Source of the DNA: Chloracidobacterium sp.
Lineage (GTDB): Bacteria > Acidobacteriota > Blastocatellia > Pyrinomonadales > Pyrinomonadaceae
Assembly (NCBI GenBank): GCA_016716365.1
Contig: JADJWM010000003.1
Span: forward strand, 252,001 to 316,000
Direction of reading: 5' to 3'
DNA length: 64,000 bases
Positions 48,173-57,253 of the stretch are shown here, one piece after another. The notes under the pieces were generated by a model that saw only the letters and a program-made list of their open reading frames with translations, searched no databases and was not told the origin of the DNA. A program made the translations under genes and the position numbers. Position 1 is the first letter of the stretch. Each line of letters begins with the position of its first letter.

Positions 48173-51100
48173 CTAGAAGGTGAATCTGAACCCGAACTGC
48201 GCTGTGAAAGGCCTACCCACGGGCGGCCCGAATCCCGGCCCGAACAATGAGAACGGGACGATAAAGTTAGGTGAAGCCTGGGCTATCCCATTGGGCAGAC
48301 CAGCTTGGGCACTTCGGGCCGTATTTCCGGCGGTTGTAGCCGCGCTGATCGCCAGCCGCTGGGAGAACGCCAGATTCTCGGTGTTGAAGATATTGTAGAG
48401 GTCGGCGTACGCGCTGAGAGCGAAGCGCTCGCCGAATCTGAACACCTTCGACGCTTTAAGGTCAACATTAAAGAAACGGCCGTTGCCTTCGCCGATAATG
48501 TTGCCTTGAGAATCGACGATGTAACCGATCCGGTAGCTATTCACCGGGGCCTGAGTGCAGCCGCGGGGATTCATCGCCAGGACGGGCACGCTGGCTGCCT
48601 GGAGCACAAGCGATCCGGGTGTACTGCCGGGGACAAGAGGCCGGTTGCGAACGGCGTTGAAGACGTCGAGCGGATTGACGCCGGCACAGAGCCGATCGAT
48701 CGTCGTTGCACCGTCGCCGTCGATGTCGACACCGGTCGTCGGCGAATACGGCCGCGCCGTCGCAAACTGAAGGATCGGGGACAGCTGGAAGTCCCACGGT
48801 AGGGTGAACACACCGCTTACAACGATACGGTGCCGTTCATCAAGTCTAGTCGGCCCAAATTCCTCCGGTAGGAACTGCCTTTCCGGAGTGATCGCGATGC
48901 CGTTGCCGGAATACGATGCGACCGGTTGGCCGCCCCACGACCGATTGCTAGCTAGGATGTAGCTCGCATTCAGTAGGAATTTTGAAGCGCGCCACTTGAT
49001 CGTTGTTGTCCAACTGTCGAAGAGCGATCTGTTGTTCGTTGTGAACATATTGATCTGCTCCAGCCTGTTGGCCGGAAGTCCTGCCGCGAGGAACGCGGCG
49101 TCGAAATAACGGGTCGATGCTCCACGCGGGCAGACCGCCGGATCCGGGACCGCGGGGACTCCCGGATAAAGCGGATTGCATTCCTCCTGGACCTGCGGAT
49201 TGATGTTCAGGAATCGCGGTTCCTGAAGGCCGAGCGTATGAACATAATCGCTCGAGAGCGAGACAGAATCCGACAGTTCGCGTTGAAACCCGATCGAGAA
49301 TTTCTGAACATAAGGCTCTTTTGCGTCCGGATCGTTGATCCGGCCAAAGGCACCGACCGCGAGGTTGCCGAAATTGAATCCCGGAGGAAGCGACGGAAGC
49401 GGATCAACACCAAAGCGATACGTAGAGAGTTGTGCCGCGGTCAAGCTGATCGCCGTCTGGAAGATCTCGGGCTCAGACTGGACCTGAGAAAACAGCGAAA
49501 GGTTCTGGAATATCTGATCGTAGAAGATCCCGTAACCCCCGCGTATCACGGTCTTTCCATCGCCGAACGGATCATAGGCAAATCCGATCCTCGGCTGAAA
49601 CTCGGTCCAACTGGGCGTCGTCTTTCGAAGCTTTTCGGCATCGCCTGTAATTGCCCGCGCACGCGGGTCGTTGAGCTGGGAGAGGATGAGGATCGTCCGA
49701 TTCTGATCCTGCGCGGGAAGGTTTCCGATATTTGCGTCCCAGCGCAGCCCCAGATTTAGAGTCAATTTTCGATTGATCTTCCAGTCGTCTTGAACATAAA
49801 AAGCGAGCTGATCGATCACCTGGTCGTGGGAGCTGGCCCCGTCAGAATACGTAAGTGCTGTCAAAAGGCCGGGCTGCTCAAATCCGCCACCAGCCATGAT
49901 CGCCGTTGGCGTCTGACCGAAAGTGAAGGAGTATCCTCGGGTTCCGAAGTAGAAGTATCCGCCGAGTATCGTGTGTATGTAGTTCATGCCGAACTTCATA
50001 GTGTGGTCGCCTTTGATCCAGCTGAAATCATCGCGGAACTGGAATTTCCGCTCCTCGGTCGCCTGCGGAACGTTGGCATTCTGACCGATCGTGATCCCTC
50101 CGGGGAAGTTGAGCGTTTGTCCATCGGTCACGCCAAGGATCTCATTTTTGAAGTCCTGGAAATGGAAGATGACCTGGTTCAGCATGTTCGGTCGGACATT
50201 GTAAGTATGGTTCGCCACGAAGCTGTAAAGCTTATTCGTGTTGAAATTGCCGCCCGAGAGATCGGTCCTCGCGGGTACGGCCACCTGGTCATTTGGCGAT
50301 TCATTTCCTTGATAGGAGAATCTGTAGAACATGCTCTGCTTGTCGGTGAGCCTGTGATCGACCTTCGCAGAAAGCAGCGTGTCGTCATAGGGAGTGGGTA
50401 TTTCCGGAACGAATTGATTGCCGGGGATCGCCTGGATCTCAGCAATCGCGGACGGTGCTACGGCGTTGTTCTGACGCTCACGGAACCGCTCCATTGCAAA
50501 AAAGAAGAACGCGCGATCCTTAACGATAGGCCCGCCGATGCTGCCGCCAAACTCCTGGCGGTTGAATTCGGGCTTTTCAAAGGCCGGATTCGATTCGCGG
50601 GTGAGTTTGTCGAAATAAGTTGAAGAGGTGATGGCGTCGTCACGGAAGTTAGAAAAGAACGAACCATGAAAGCCATTGGTACCGCTCTTAGTGATCACAT
50701 TGACGACCCCGCCGACCGCACGCCCCTGATCAGCAGACCAGCGGTGCTGGATAACCTGAAACTCCTGGATCGATTCGTATGAAAAATTCTGGAGAAGGCT
50801 TCCTACGACGTTATCCTTGTTATCGCCGCCGTCAATATTGACGTTGACGGAGCGGCCATCGCCGCCGTTGAAGGCAACGTTCCCGACACGCGTTTTGGTC
50901 GGATCAAAGTTGCCCACGGGCCGGGCTTCAGGAGCGATCAATGAAAGGCCCGCAAAGGTACGGTTCAGCAGCGGGAGATTTTCGATCTCCTTCGGCGAAA
51001 TTCCGGTGTCGATCTCGGAACGGGTCGTCTGGATCAACGCACCTTCAGCGGTCACTTCGACCACCTCGGTTATCTGTCCCGGTTTGATCTCGACATTGAT

Positions 51101-51421
51101 GCTCAGGTCAGAACCGACATTTAATTCGAGGGCCTTGACCACTGATCTGCTGAAATTGGGAGCCTCGGCCGTGACGTCGTACAAGCCCGGCGGAAGGTTC
51201 ACGATGCGGAAGGCACCGGAGCTGTTGGTCGTTATGCTCCTTGCGGCGGCAGTTCCGACATTTGTAGCGGTAACGGTTGCACCGGCAACCGGGTTACCTG
51301 CACTATCGATCACATTGCCGACGATGTCGGCTGTTGTCCGCTGCGCGAAGGCCGCGGCCGAAAGCAACAACAGCGCAACCACCGCGGACATTGCCGTCGA
51401 GGTGATCTTTTGCTTAACCAT
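48173..51421 (-). CDS. Oar-like TonB-dependent outer-membrane receptor
   Basis: From the ATG at 51421 (GAGGA upstream) the 1082-residue protein has a signal peptide (AMSAVVALLLLSAAAFAQ). A carboxypeptidase-regulatory/CNA-type domain follows (ADIVGNVIDSAGNPVAGATV to PPGLYDVTAEAPNF). Next is a plug domain (LPLLNRTFAGL, VNVNIDGGDNKDNV, IQEFQVIQHRWSADQGRAVG, VVNVITKSGTN) and a C-terminal 22-strand-type barrel ending in FGFRFTF with a terminal aromatic. No clear TonB box is identifiable. Such receptors are expanded in acidobacteria and usually import polymers or siderophores. Its ligand is unknown. No adjacent SusD-like gene is present. Confidence 0.93.
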   Translation of the reverse strand: MVKQKITSTAMSAVVALLLLSAAAFAQRTTADIVGNVIDSAGNPVAGATVTATNVGTAAARSITTNSSGAFRIVNLPPGLYDVTAEAPNFSRSVVKALELNVGSDLSINVEIKPGQITEVVEVTAEGALIQTTRSEIDTGISPKEIENLPLLNRTFAGLSLIAPEARPVGNFDPTKTRVGNVAFNGGDGRSVNVNIDGGDNKDNVVGSLLQNFSYESIQEFQVIQHRWSADQGRAVGGVVNVITKSGTNGFHGSFFSNFRDDAITSSTYFDKLTRESNPAFEKPEFNRQEFGGSIGGPIVKDRAFFFFAMERFRERQNNAVAPSAIAEIQAIPGNQFVPEIPTPYDDTLLSAKVDHRLTDKQSMFYRFSYQGNESPNDQVAVPARTDLSGGNFNTNKLYSFVANHTYNVRPNMLNQVIFHFQDFKNEILGVTDGQTLNFPGGITIGQNANVPQATEERKFQFRDDFSWIKGDHTMKFGMNYIHTILGGYFYFGTRGYSFTFGQTPTAIMAGGGFEQPGLLTALTYSDGASSHDQVIDQLAFYVQDDWKINRKLTLNLGLRWDANIGNLPAQDQNRTILILSQLNDPRARAITGDAEKLRKTTPSWTEFQPRIGFAYDPFGDGKTVIRGGYGIFYDQIFQNLSLFSQVQSEPEIFQTAISLTAAQLSTYRFGVDPLPSLPPGFNFGNLAVGAFGRINDPDAKEPYVQKFSIGFQRELSDSVSLSSDYVHTLGLQEPRFLNINPQVQEECNPLYPGVPAVPDPAVCPRGASTRYFDAAFLAAGLPANRLEQINMFTTNNRSLFDSWTTTIKWRASKFLLNASYILASNRSWGGQPVASYSGNGIAITPERQFLPEEFGPTRLDERHRIVVSGVFTLPWDFQLSPILQFATARPYSPTTGVDIDGDGATTIDRLCAGVNPLDVFNAVRNRPLVPGSTPGSLVLQAASVPVLAMNPRGCTQAPVNSYRIGYIVDSQGNIIGEGNGRFFNVDLKASKVFRFGERFALSAYADLYNIFNTENLAFSQRLAISAATTAGNTARSAQAGLPNGIAQASPNFIVPFSLFGPGFGPPVGRPFTAQFGFRFTF

Positions 51422-51738
51422 ACGAAAGTCCTCACAGTTATTAGTTAGAATCTGAGCCCCTTGATCTACGACTGCCTGAAGGTAATCTGTGGAAGCTTTA
51501 CGCAAACGTCATTCCCAGCGAATTAGTGAGGAAATACGGCTGTTCCAAGGCGCGGTCCCGGGCGGAAATACGATAAAATCTTGATGTATTTGATATTTTG
51601 TAAGGTCGTTGGGCCGCCGCTTTTTTCTGGAGAGCGTGGACGGCCTAAGCTAAGGCCGGGTCTGGGCTTATTTTATTCACCTTCTCCGCAGGCCAGGTCC
51701 TCTGCGAACTTCGATGTCCCGGCGAGCCTTCTCATGAA
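51422..51738. other. Gap between the TonB receptor and enoyl-CoA hydratase genes
   Basis: The 317-bp gap holds the promoter region of the receptor on the minus strand, an inverted repeat CGGCCT/AGGCCG (51641-51646 and 51653-51658), and no gene-like frame. No promoter hexamers of good quality were found. Confidence 0.4.
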
Positions 51739-52332
51739 ATGAAGGAACCACCTCTCAAGAGCTATATAAGCGACGGCCGCATGATCGTGACGTTTACCCG
51801 CCCAGGGTCGCGGAATCCGTTATCCGGGGATGTTCTTGATGAACTTGGCTCCGTCCTTGCGAGTGCCGGACAGGAACGCGGTGTCGATGAGATCATCTTC
51901 ACAGGGACCGGTGAAGCCTTTGCTTCCGGTGCGGACATAAATGAAATAATGACCCTCACAACGGAGACCGCACCGGCCTTCGCGCATCGCGGTCAGACGC
52001 TGATGGATCAGATCGCCGGCAGTACAGCTGTAACGACCGCATTCATAAACGGCCATTGTTACGGTGGTGCTTTGGACCTGGCACTCGCGTGCCGGCGAAG
52101 ATTCGCCGTACGGGATGCGGCGTTCTGTCATCCGGGAGCAAGGCTTGGTATCATGACCGGGTGGGGCGGAACCCAGCGGCTGCCGCGTTTGATCGGGGAA
52201 GGGCGGGCCCTTGAGATCTTTCTAACAGCCGAACCGATCGATGCGGCTGAGGCATTGAGGATCGGCCTTATCGATGGTATCTATTCCGATCTAGATTCGA
52301 TCCCGAAGCCGCTAGAGAATGTCACACTTTGA
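51739..52332 (+). CDS. Enoyl-CoA hydratase/isomerase-family protein (short)
   Basis: This 197-residue protein has the crotonase core: VTFTRPGSRNPLSGDVLDEL, the oxyanion loop FASGADINEI, INGHCYGGALDLALAC with the second oxyanion Gly, and HPGARLGIMTGWGGTQRLPR. Crotonases are normally about 260 residues with a C-terminal helical domain, which is missing here. It is therefore short but ends cleanly, and catalytic Glu positions differ from classical hydratases (Gly/Trp in the loop). The substrate is unknown. Its stop codon overlaps the NUDIX gene's possible TTG start, so coupled translation is likely. Confidence 0.8.
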   Translation: MKEPPLKSYISDGRMIVTFTRPGSRNPLSGDVLDELGSVLASAGQERGVDEIIFTGTGEAFASGADINEIMTLTTETAPAFAHRGQTLMDQIAGSTAVTTAFINGHCYGGALDLALACRRRFAVRDAAFCHPGARLGIMTGWGGTQRLPRLIGEGRALEIFLTAEPIDAAEALRIGLIDGIYSDLDSIPKPLENVTL

Positions 52333-52355
52333 ATATCGTTCGGGCCGCAAACCAA

Positions 52356-52910
52356 ATGACACCTGACAGATGGAAACGTATCGAGTCGGAGATACTTGCC
52401 GATTGCCGCGTCTTTCGCGTACGACGGGACCGGGCGGCCCGGGAACATGATCGAAAGGAAGGTGACTTTTTTGTCATCGATTCCCCTGACTGGATCAACG
52501 TGATCGCTGTGACCCCGGACAATGAGATCGTCATTATTGAGCAATTCCGACACGGTGCCGAAGAGATGCACCTTGAGATACCGGGCGGGCTTATCGATGA
52601 CGGAGAAGAGCCGTTGGAAGCGGCCCGCCGCGAGCTTGCCGAGGAGACGGGTTACACCTCGTCCGATTGGCATCTCTTAGGATGTTCACGGCCAAACCCG
52701 GCGATCCAGAATAATACTATCTATCATTTTCTTGCGGTCGATTGCGTCAACAGCGGAGAGGTCAAGTTCGATGCCAATGAGAGCATCGCCACCACGCTGG
52801 TCCCGGCCAATATGGCGGAGGAGATGATCAAAACCGGTAAAGTGAATCATTCATTAGTTCTTGCAGCGTTCCAGCTTTACTCATATCATAAGCGGCGAAA
52901 CCCTGAATGA
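52356..52910 (+). CDS. NUDIX hydrolase (ADP-ribose pyrophosphatase type)
   Basis: This enzyme hydrolyses nucleoside diphosphates linked to another group, probably ADP-ribose. The Nudix box is complete in GGLIDDGEEPLEAARRELAE followed by ETGY, and the preceding EMHLEIPGG is typical of the ADP-ribose group. PNPAIQNNTIYHFLA and NESIATTLVP lie downstream. The ATG at 52356 gives 184 residues. A TTG at 52329 overlapping the previous stop codon (TTGA) would add nine. The stop overlaps the DUF1648 gene's ATG. Confidence 0.88.
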   Translation: MTPDRWKRIESEILADCRVFRVRRDRAAREHDRKEGDFFVIDSPDWINVIAVTPDNEIVIIEQFRHGAEEMHLEIPGGLIDDGEEPLEAARRELAEETGYTSSDWHLLGCSRPNPAIQNNTIYHFLAVDCVNSGEVKFDANESIATTLVPANMAEEMIKTGKVNHSLVLAAFQLYSYHKRRNPE

Positions 52911-53401
52911 GACCGTCCCGCATAATAATACTTGTCCTCGCGGCCGCGTTTTTCGCTCACATTGCTTATTACGTACCCCAACTGCCGGCAACTATCGCGT
53001 CCCATTTCGACGGCGCCGGCCGCCCTGACGGTTGGATGAGCAGGGACTCATTCCTGATTCTCGAGTCAGCGATCCTCGTATTGCTCTTATTCGAGTTTCT
53101 CGGAATTCCATGGCTCATTGAACTACTTCCTGACCGATGGATAAATCTTCCGAACAGGGACCACTGGCTTTCGGCAGAACGCCGGGCATCGTCTTTCCTT
53201 ACGATCCGAAAGTTCTTCGAATATTTCGCAGCCGTAAGCCTCGCCCTGTTCATGATCGCGAATCATCTCGTATTTAACGCGAACCTTCGCGGCGAGAATC
53301 TGCGGAGCGACCTGCTTATCGTTGTCCTTACCGTTTATTTCGTCTTTGTTGCGGTTTGGCTCATAATGCTAATTGCACGTTTTTCGAGGATCAAGAATTA
53401 A
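52907..53401 (+). CDS. DUF1648-type membrane protein
   Basis: A 164-residue protein has four hydrophobic helices: IIILVLAAAFFAHIAYYV, ILESAILVLLLFEFLGIPWL, FFEYFAAVSLALFMIANHLV and IVVLTVYFVFVAVWLIMLIA. An extracytoplasmic loop LPATIASHFDGAGRPDGWMS matches the DUF1648 signature. Relatives include SdpI-like immunity proteins and membrane signal proteins, but a specific role is unknown. It overlaps the NUDIX gene by the ATGA arrangement, so the three genes from 51739 probably form an operon. Confidence 0.85.
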   Translation: MRPSRIIILVLAAAFFAHIAYYVPQLPATIASHFDGAGRPDGWMSRDSFLILESAILVLLLFEFLGIPWLIELLPDRWINLPNRDHWLSAERRASSFLTIRKFFEYFAAVSLALFMIANHLVFNANLRGENLRSDLLIVVLTVYFVFVAVWLIMLIARFSRIKN

Positions 53402-53458
53402 GTATTGCGCTCATCTTTCGACGCCGTTCTTCGTGCGTCTTAGACCGCTCAATTAATT

Positions 53459-53803
53459 ATGAAAGTTCAGTTGTTAAAGCTGGCCCATGCCCGTTCCGGA
53501 GACAAGGGCGATACTGCGAACGTTGGTTTGATCGCATTGAAGGACGAGATCTACCCGATCCTTGTCCGAGAGGTCACGGCCGATCGGGTAAAGGCGCACT
53601 TCGCCGAAATGGTCAAAGGGGAAGTGGAACGATTCGAGCTTCCGAACCTAGGCGCACTGAATTTCCTTCTACACGGTTCTCTCGGCGGCGGAGGAACGCT
53701 CAGCTTGATGACCGATGCTCAGGGAAAGACCTTTTCAACGGCACTGCTGCGGATGTTTGTCGATATTCCTGAATCCGAGGCAGCCGGTCTCGGGCTAACC
53801 TGA
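53459..53803 (+). CDS. AtuA-related small domain protein
   Basis: The 114-residue protein starts MKVQLLKLAHARSGDKGDTANVGLI, in pieces LLKLAHARSGDKGD and TANVGLIAL. This is the ferredoxin-fold domain normally fused to the C terminus of AtuA-family proteins (acyclic terpene utilisation type, DUF1446). The related full AtuA protein is encoded about 5 kb away at 58699-60141 on the other strand, so this domain appears split off. It may form a complex with AtuA. Its biochemical role is unknown. The M28 peptidase gene follows after 44 bp. Confidence 0.78.
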   Translation: MKVQLLKLAHARSGDKGDTANVGLIALKDEIYPILVREVTADRVKAHFAEMVKGEVERFELPNLGALNFLLHGSLGGGGTLSLMTDAQGKTFSTALLRMFVDIPESEAAGLGLT

Positions 53804-53847
53804 GTCATTCCCTTTAATTTCAGATTTCCGGATCCACAGAGGTGTTC

Positions 53848-56091
53848 ATGACCACACGTTTACTACGGCTTTTCTTGGTTCTTGTTCTTATCGCTTCGGT
53901 ATCGGCCCAGTCGACTGGCCCCGGAAGCGGGGACCTCATGGGGTTCTCGCCTGCCGGCAGTTCGTCTCAACGAACACTCGAGGCAAGATTCGACTCGATG
54001 CTGAAGACAGAGAACCTTCGCGACTGGATGAAACGGTTGTCCGCCCGCCCTCATCATCTTGGTTCCGCCTACAACAAGGAAAATGCGGACTTTATCCTCT
54101 CGCTTTTCCGTTCGTGGGGTTACCAGGCCGAGCTCGAGGAATTCCATGTTCTGTTCCCGACGCCCAAAACGCGGATCGTGGAAATGACCTCGCCGGAGCG
54201 GTTCTCGCTGAAGCTTCAGGAACCGCCCGTCGAGGGTGACGCGACCAGCGGACAGCACGCCGAGCAGCTTCCTTCCTATAACGCCTATTCGATCGATGGC
54301 GACGTGGCCGGCCCGCTTGTCTATGTGAACTACGGAACGCCTGCCGATTACGAAGAACTCGACCTGAGGGGCATCGATGTGAAGGGCAAGATCGTTTTGG
54401 CCCGCTACGGCGGTTCCTGGCGAGGCATTAAACCAAAGGTCGCCGCCGAACGCGGCGCCGTCGGTTGCCTGATCTATTCCGATCCGCGAGATGATGGTTA
54501 TTTTCAAGGTGACGTTTATCCAAAAGGGCCATACAGAAACGAGAACGGGGTTCAGCGCGGATCGGTCATGGACATGCCGCTTTTCCCGGGCGATCCTCTG
54601 ACCAAGGGTATCGGAGCAACAAAGGACGCGAGGCGGATCGATATTAGATCATCGCCAACTCTTACGAAAATACCGGTCCTGCCGATCTCTTATTCAGACG
54701 CTCTTCCGCTGCTCCGGAATCTGGACGGTGCCGTCGTCCCGACCGCTTGGCGGGGCTCGCTGCCGGTCACCTATCATTTCGGCGGAGGCAGCCCTACCGT
54801 AAGGATGAAGCTTGAGTTCAATTGGGACATCAAACCTATTTATAACGTGATCGCAAAAATGCCCGGAACTGAAAGGCCGGACCAATGGATAATCCGCGGT
54901 AACCACCGAGATGCCTGGGTCAACGGCGCCGACGATCCGATCAGCGGACTTGTTGCTCTGATGGAGGAGGCACGGGCAATAGGTGAACTTGCGAAGACAG
55001 GCTGGAAACCGAAACGAACCATCGTATATGCAGCGTGGGATGCCGAGGAGCAAGGGCTGATCGGTTCGACGGAATGGGTCGAACAGCACGCAGCCGAACT
55101 TCGCGAAAGGGCGGTGGCCTATATAAACACCGATTCGAACGGAAGGGGTTTCCTGGGAGTTGGCGGTTCGCACACATTGGAGAAATTCATCAATGAGGTT
55201 GGCAAGGGCGTCATTGACCCGCAAACAAAACTTTCCGTCTGGGAAAGAGCCCGTGCCAATCGAATCGTGAACGGTTCGGCTGATGCTCGTCGTGATGCTC
55301 TCGACCGCAATGATCTCCGTATCTCACCCCTCGGGTCAGGTTCGGACTACACACCGTTTCTTCAGCACCTCGGCATCGCATCATTAAACATCGGCTTCGG
55401 CGGTGAGGATGGCGGCGGCTCGTACCATTCGATCTATGATTCGTTCGACCACTACACGCGGTTCGGCGATCCGGGCCTTGTCTATGGTGTTGCGTTGGCC
55501 AAAGTATGTGGACATGCAACCCTCCGGCTTGCTAATGCCGACACGCTGCCGTTTGAGTTCGGGAACTTCGCGGATACGATCGAACTGTACTCGCGTGAAG
55601 TATCACAATTGGCGGATTCAATGCGTTCGGAAACGGCCCGGATGAATGCAGATATCGCACTTGGCCGTTGGTTGGTTGTTCAGGATCCAACCGAAAGACT
55701 CGTCGTCCCGAAGCAAAAAGACGGTGTTCCGTTCTTGAATTTCGCTCCACTGCAAAATGCAGTTGCAAAGCTGCGAGCGAGTGCCGCCAACTATCAGGTT
55801 CAAACTCGCGGGAAATCGCTCGAGCCCGCTCGTCAGAAGCAGCTGGATGAGATCCTTTACCGGACTGAACGGGCCCTGACGCGGACCGAGGGGCTTCCGC
55901 GCCGGGATTGGTTTCGCCATCATATTTACGCACCAGGCTTCTACACAGGCTACGGCGTTAAGACGCTGCCCGGGATCCGCGAAGCTATCGAGCAGCGTGA
56001 TTGGAAAGAAGCGGAAGAGCAGATCACGATCGCAGCACGCGTTCTCGAGAACGTCGCGGCAGAGATCGAACGGGCCGCTAAAATGTTTTGA
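53848..56091 (+). CDS. Secreted M28-family (glutamate carboxypeptidase II-like) metallopeptidase
   Basis: The 747-residue exported protein has a signal peptide (LLRLFLVLVLIASVSAQ), a protease-associated (PA) domain inserted in the N-terminal half (VYVNYGTPADYEELDLRG, GAVGCLIYSDP) and the M28 catalytic domain. Zinc ligands are in RGNHRDAWVNGADDPISG, AAWDAEEQGLIGSTEW (Glu pair), YINTDSNGRG and YHSIYDSFDHY (final His). The C-terminal TFR-dimer-like helical domain ends at FYTGYGVKTLPGIREA. The family includes prostate-specific membrane antigen and bacterial Zn peptidases that trim Glu/Asp-containing peptides. The ATG at 53848 follows a GTG at 53842. Confidence 0.92.
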   Translation: MTTRLLRLFLVLVLIASVSAQSTGPGSGDLMGFSPAGSSSQRTLEARFDSMLKTENLRDWMKRLSARPHHLGSAYNKENADFILSLFRSWGYQAELEEFHVLFPTPKTRIVEMTSPERFSLKLQEPPVEGDATSGQHAEQLPSYNAYSIDGDVAGPLVYVNYGTPADYEELDLRGIDVKGKIVLARYGGSWRGIKPKVAAERGAVGCLIYSDPRDDGYFQGDVYPKGPYRNENGVQRGSVMDMPLFPGDPLTKGIGATKDARRIDIRSSPTLTKIPVLPISYSDALPLLRNLDGAVVPTAWRGSLPVTYHFGGGSPTVRMKLEFNWDIKPIYNVIAKMPGTERPDQWIIRGNHRDAWVNGADDPISGLVALMEEARAIGELAKTGWKPKRTIVYAAWDAEEQGLIGSTEWVEQHAAELRERAVAYINTDSNGRGFLGVGGSHTLEKFINEVGKGVIDPQTKLSVWERARANRIVNGSADARRDALDRNDLRISPLGSGSDYTPFLQHLGIASLNIGFGGEDGGGSYHSIYDSFDHYTRFGDPGLVYGVALAKVCGHATLRLANADTLPFEFGNFADTIELYSREVSQLADSMRSETARMNADIALGRWLVVQDPTERLVVPKQKDGVPFLNFAPLQNAVAKLRASAANYQVQTRGKSLEPARQKQLDEILYRTERALTRTEGLPRRDWFRHHIYAPGFYTGYGVKTLPGIREAIEQRDWKEAEEQITIAARVLENVAAEIERAAKMF

Positions 56092-56093
56092 AA

Positions 56094-56459
56094 ATGACTG
56101 AAGCTAAGAACAACGTTGTTCTCGAAAAGTCATTGGATTTTGCATTGCGAATAGTGAAACTTTGCCATTATTTGAACGAAACGAAGCGTGAGTATGTGCT
56201 TTCGAAAGAGCTACTCGTCTCGGGTACGAGTATCGGAAAACATGTAAAAGCGGCGGTCGGGGCAGAGAATCGCGATGTTTTTGTGTCCGAGTTCGGTGTG
56301 GCGAGGCGACGCGCACTCGAAACGGAGTATTGGCTGCTTGTACTTTTTCATGGCGAGATCCTGAGCGAAACTGAGTATCGTTCGATCGAGGCCGACCGGC
56401 TCGAACTTGTGAAAATGATTTCGTCTATAATTTCGTCCTCACGCGGGTCGAGGAACTAA
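56094..56459 (+). CDS. Four-helix-bundle protein (23S rRNA-intervening-sequence type)
   Basis: A 121-residue protein (start ATG 56094) has four amphipathic helices. The signature includes KSLDFALRIVKLCHYL, VLSKELLVSGTSIGKHVKAA and FVSEFGVARRRALETEYWLLVL. It matches the small four-helix-bundle family (once called the S23 ribosomal protein) encoded within intervening sequences of some rRNA genes and elsewhere in genomes. Its role is unclear. Composition is AT-rich at the third positions compared with neighbours. It is bordered by 13-bp direct repeats, so it may be a mobile-type insertion. Confidence 0.8.
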   Translation: MTEAKNNVVLEKSLDFALRIVKLCHYLNETKREYVLSKELLVSGTSIGKHVKAAVGAENRDVFVSEFGVARRRALETEYWLLVLFHGEILSETEYRSIEADRLELVKMISSIISSSRGSRN

Positions 56460-56490
56460 TTAGTAATTACGAATTATTAATTAGTAATTA
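56457..56490. repeat. Pair of 13-bp direct repeats
   Basis: The sequence TAATTAGTAATTA occurs at 56457-56469 and again at 56478-56490, making an AT-rich island directly after the four-helix-bundle gene in an otherwise GC-rich stretch. Confidence 0.8.
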
Positions 56491-56498
56491 GCATCGAA

Positions 56499-57251
56499 AT
56501 GAGTCTAATTACTTCAACCGAGGGTGCTACGCGGTTTCTCACTCTTAACCGGCCGGAGAAGCGAAATGCGCTGAATGACGAGTTGGTGGCGGCTCTGAAG
56601 GCTGCGTTCCGTGAAGCCGATGAGGATGCCGATCTGCGGGCGGTGGTGGTGCACGGGGCGGGGAAGGACTTCTGTTCCGGAGCAGACCTCTCGGCGTTGC
56701 AGAAGATCGCCGGAGCGTCCTACGAAGAGAATCTCGAGGATGCGAAGAGCCTTGCCGAGCTATTCGCAATGCCAAGAAAGATGAAAGTGCCCGTCATCGC
56801 GGCCGTACATGGCCGGGCATTAGCAGGCGGCTGCGGGCTCGCGACTGCGTGCGACATAGTGCTCTCGACCGACACCGCAGTTTTCGGCTATCCCGAGGTC
56901 AAGATCGGATTCGTGCCGGCGATCGTGGCGGCGTTCCTTCGTCGGAACATCTCGGAGAAAAGGGCGTTTGAGATCCTCACTCGCGGGTTCGAATTCACCG
57001 CACGCGAAGCGAATTTTCTCGGCCTGGTCAACCGCATCTTTCCTGAAGAAGGCTTCGACGCCGCCGTCCTCGAATACGCCTCGGATTATTCAAAGCTAAG
57101 CGCTTCGGCGGTGCAACTAACCAAGCGGCTCCTGTATCGAATGGACGAGCTTGGATTCGATGATTCCATCGAAGTTGGCACGGAAATCAATGCCGAAGCC
57201 CGGATGACCGAGGATTGTCAGAAGGGGATTGCGAAGTTCTTGGAAAAATAG
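56499..57251 (+). CDS. Enoyl-CoA hydratase/isomerase
   Basis: This 250-residue crotonase-family enzyme has the expected landmarks. They are RFLTLNRPEKRNALNDELV, the first oxyanion loop DFCSGADLSAL, VHGRALAGGCGLATACDI, and FGYPEVKIGFVPAIVAAFL with the second oxyanion Gly. The normally catalytic Glu after the second loop is replaced in part (Val/Pro), so the reaction may be isomerisation or other crotonase chemistry. No fatty-acid oxidation operon surrounds it. A probable broken lipoprotein gene follows after 2 bp. Confidence 0.88.
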   Translation: MSLITSTEGATRFLTLNRPEKRNALNDELVAALKAAFREADEDADLRAVVVHGAGKDFCSGADLSALQKIAGASYEENLEDAKSLAELFAMPRKMKVPVIAAVHGRALAGGCGLATACDIVLSTDTAVFGYPEVKIGFVPAIVAAFLRRNISEKRAFEILTRGFEFTAREANFLGLVNRIFPEEGFDAAVLEYASDYSKLSASAVQLTKRLLYRMDELGFDDSIEVGTEINAEARMTEDCQKGIAKFLEK

Positions 57252-57253
57252 CA

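Noticed and set aside
56457..56490. Insertion-sequence footprint around the four-helix-bundle gene
   Set aside because: The 13-bp direct repeats lie on one side only; no terminal inverted repeats or transposase were found.
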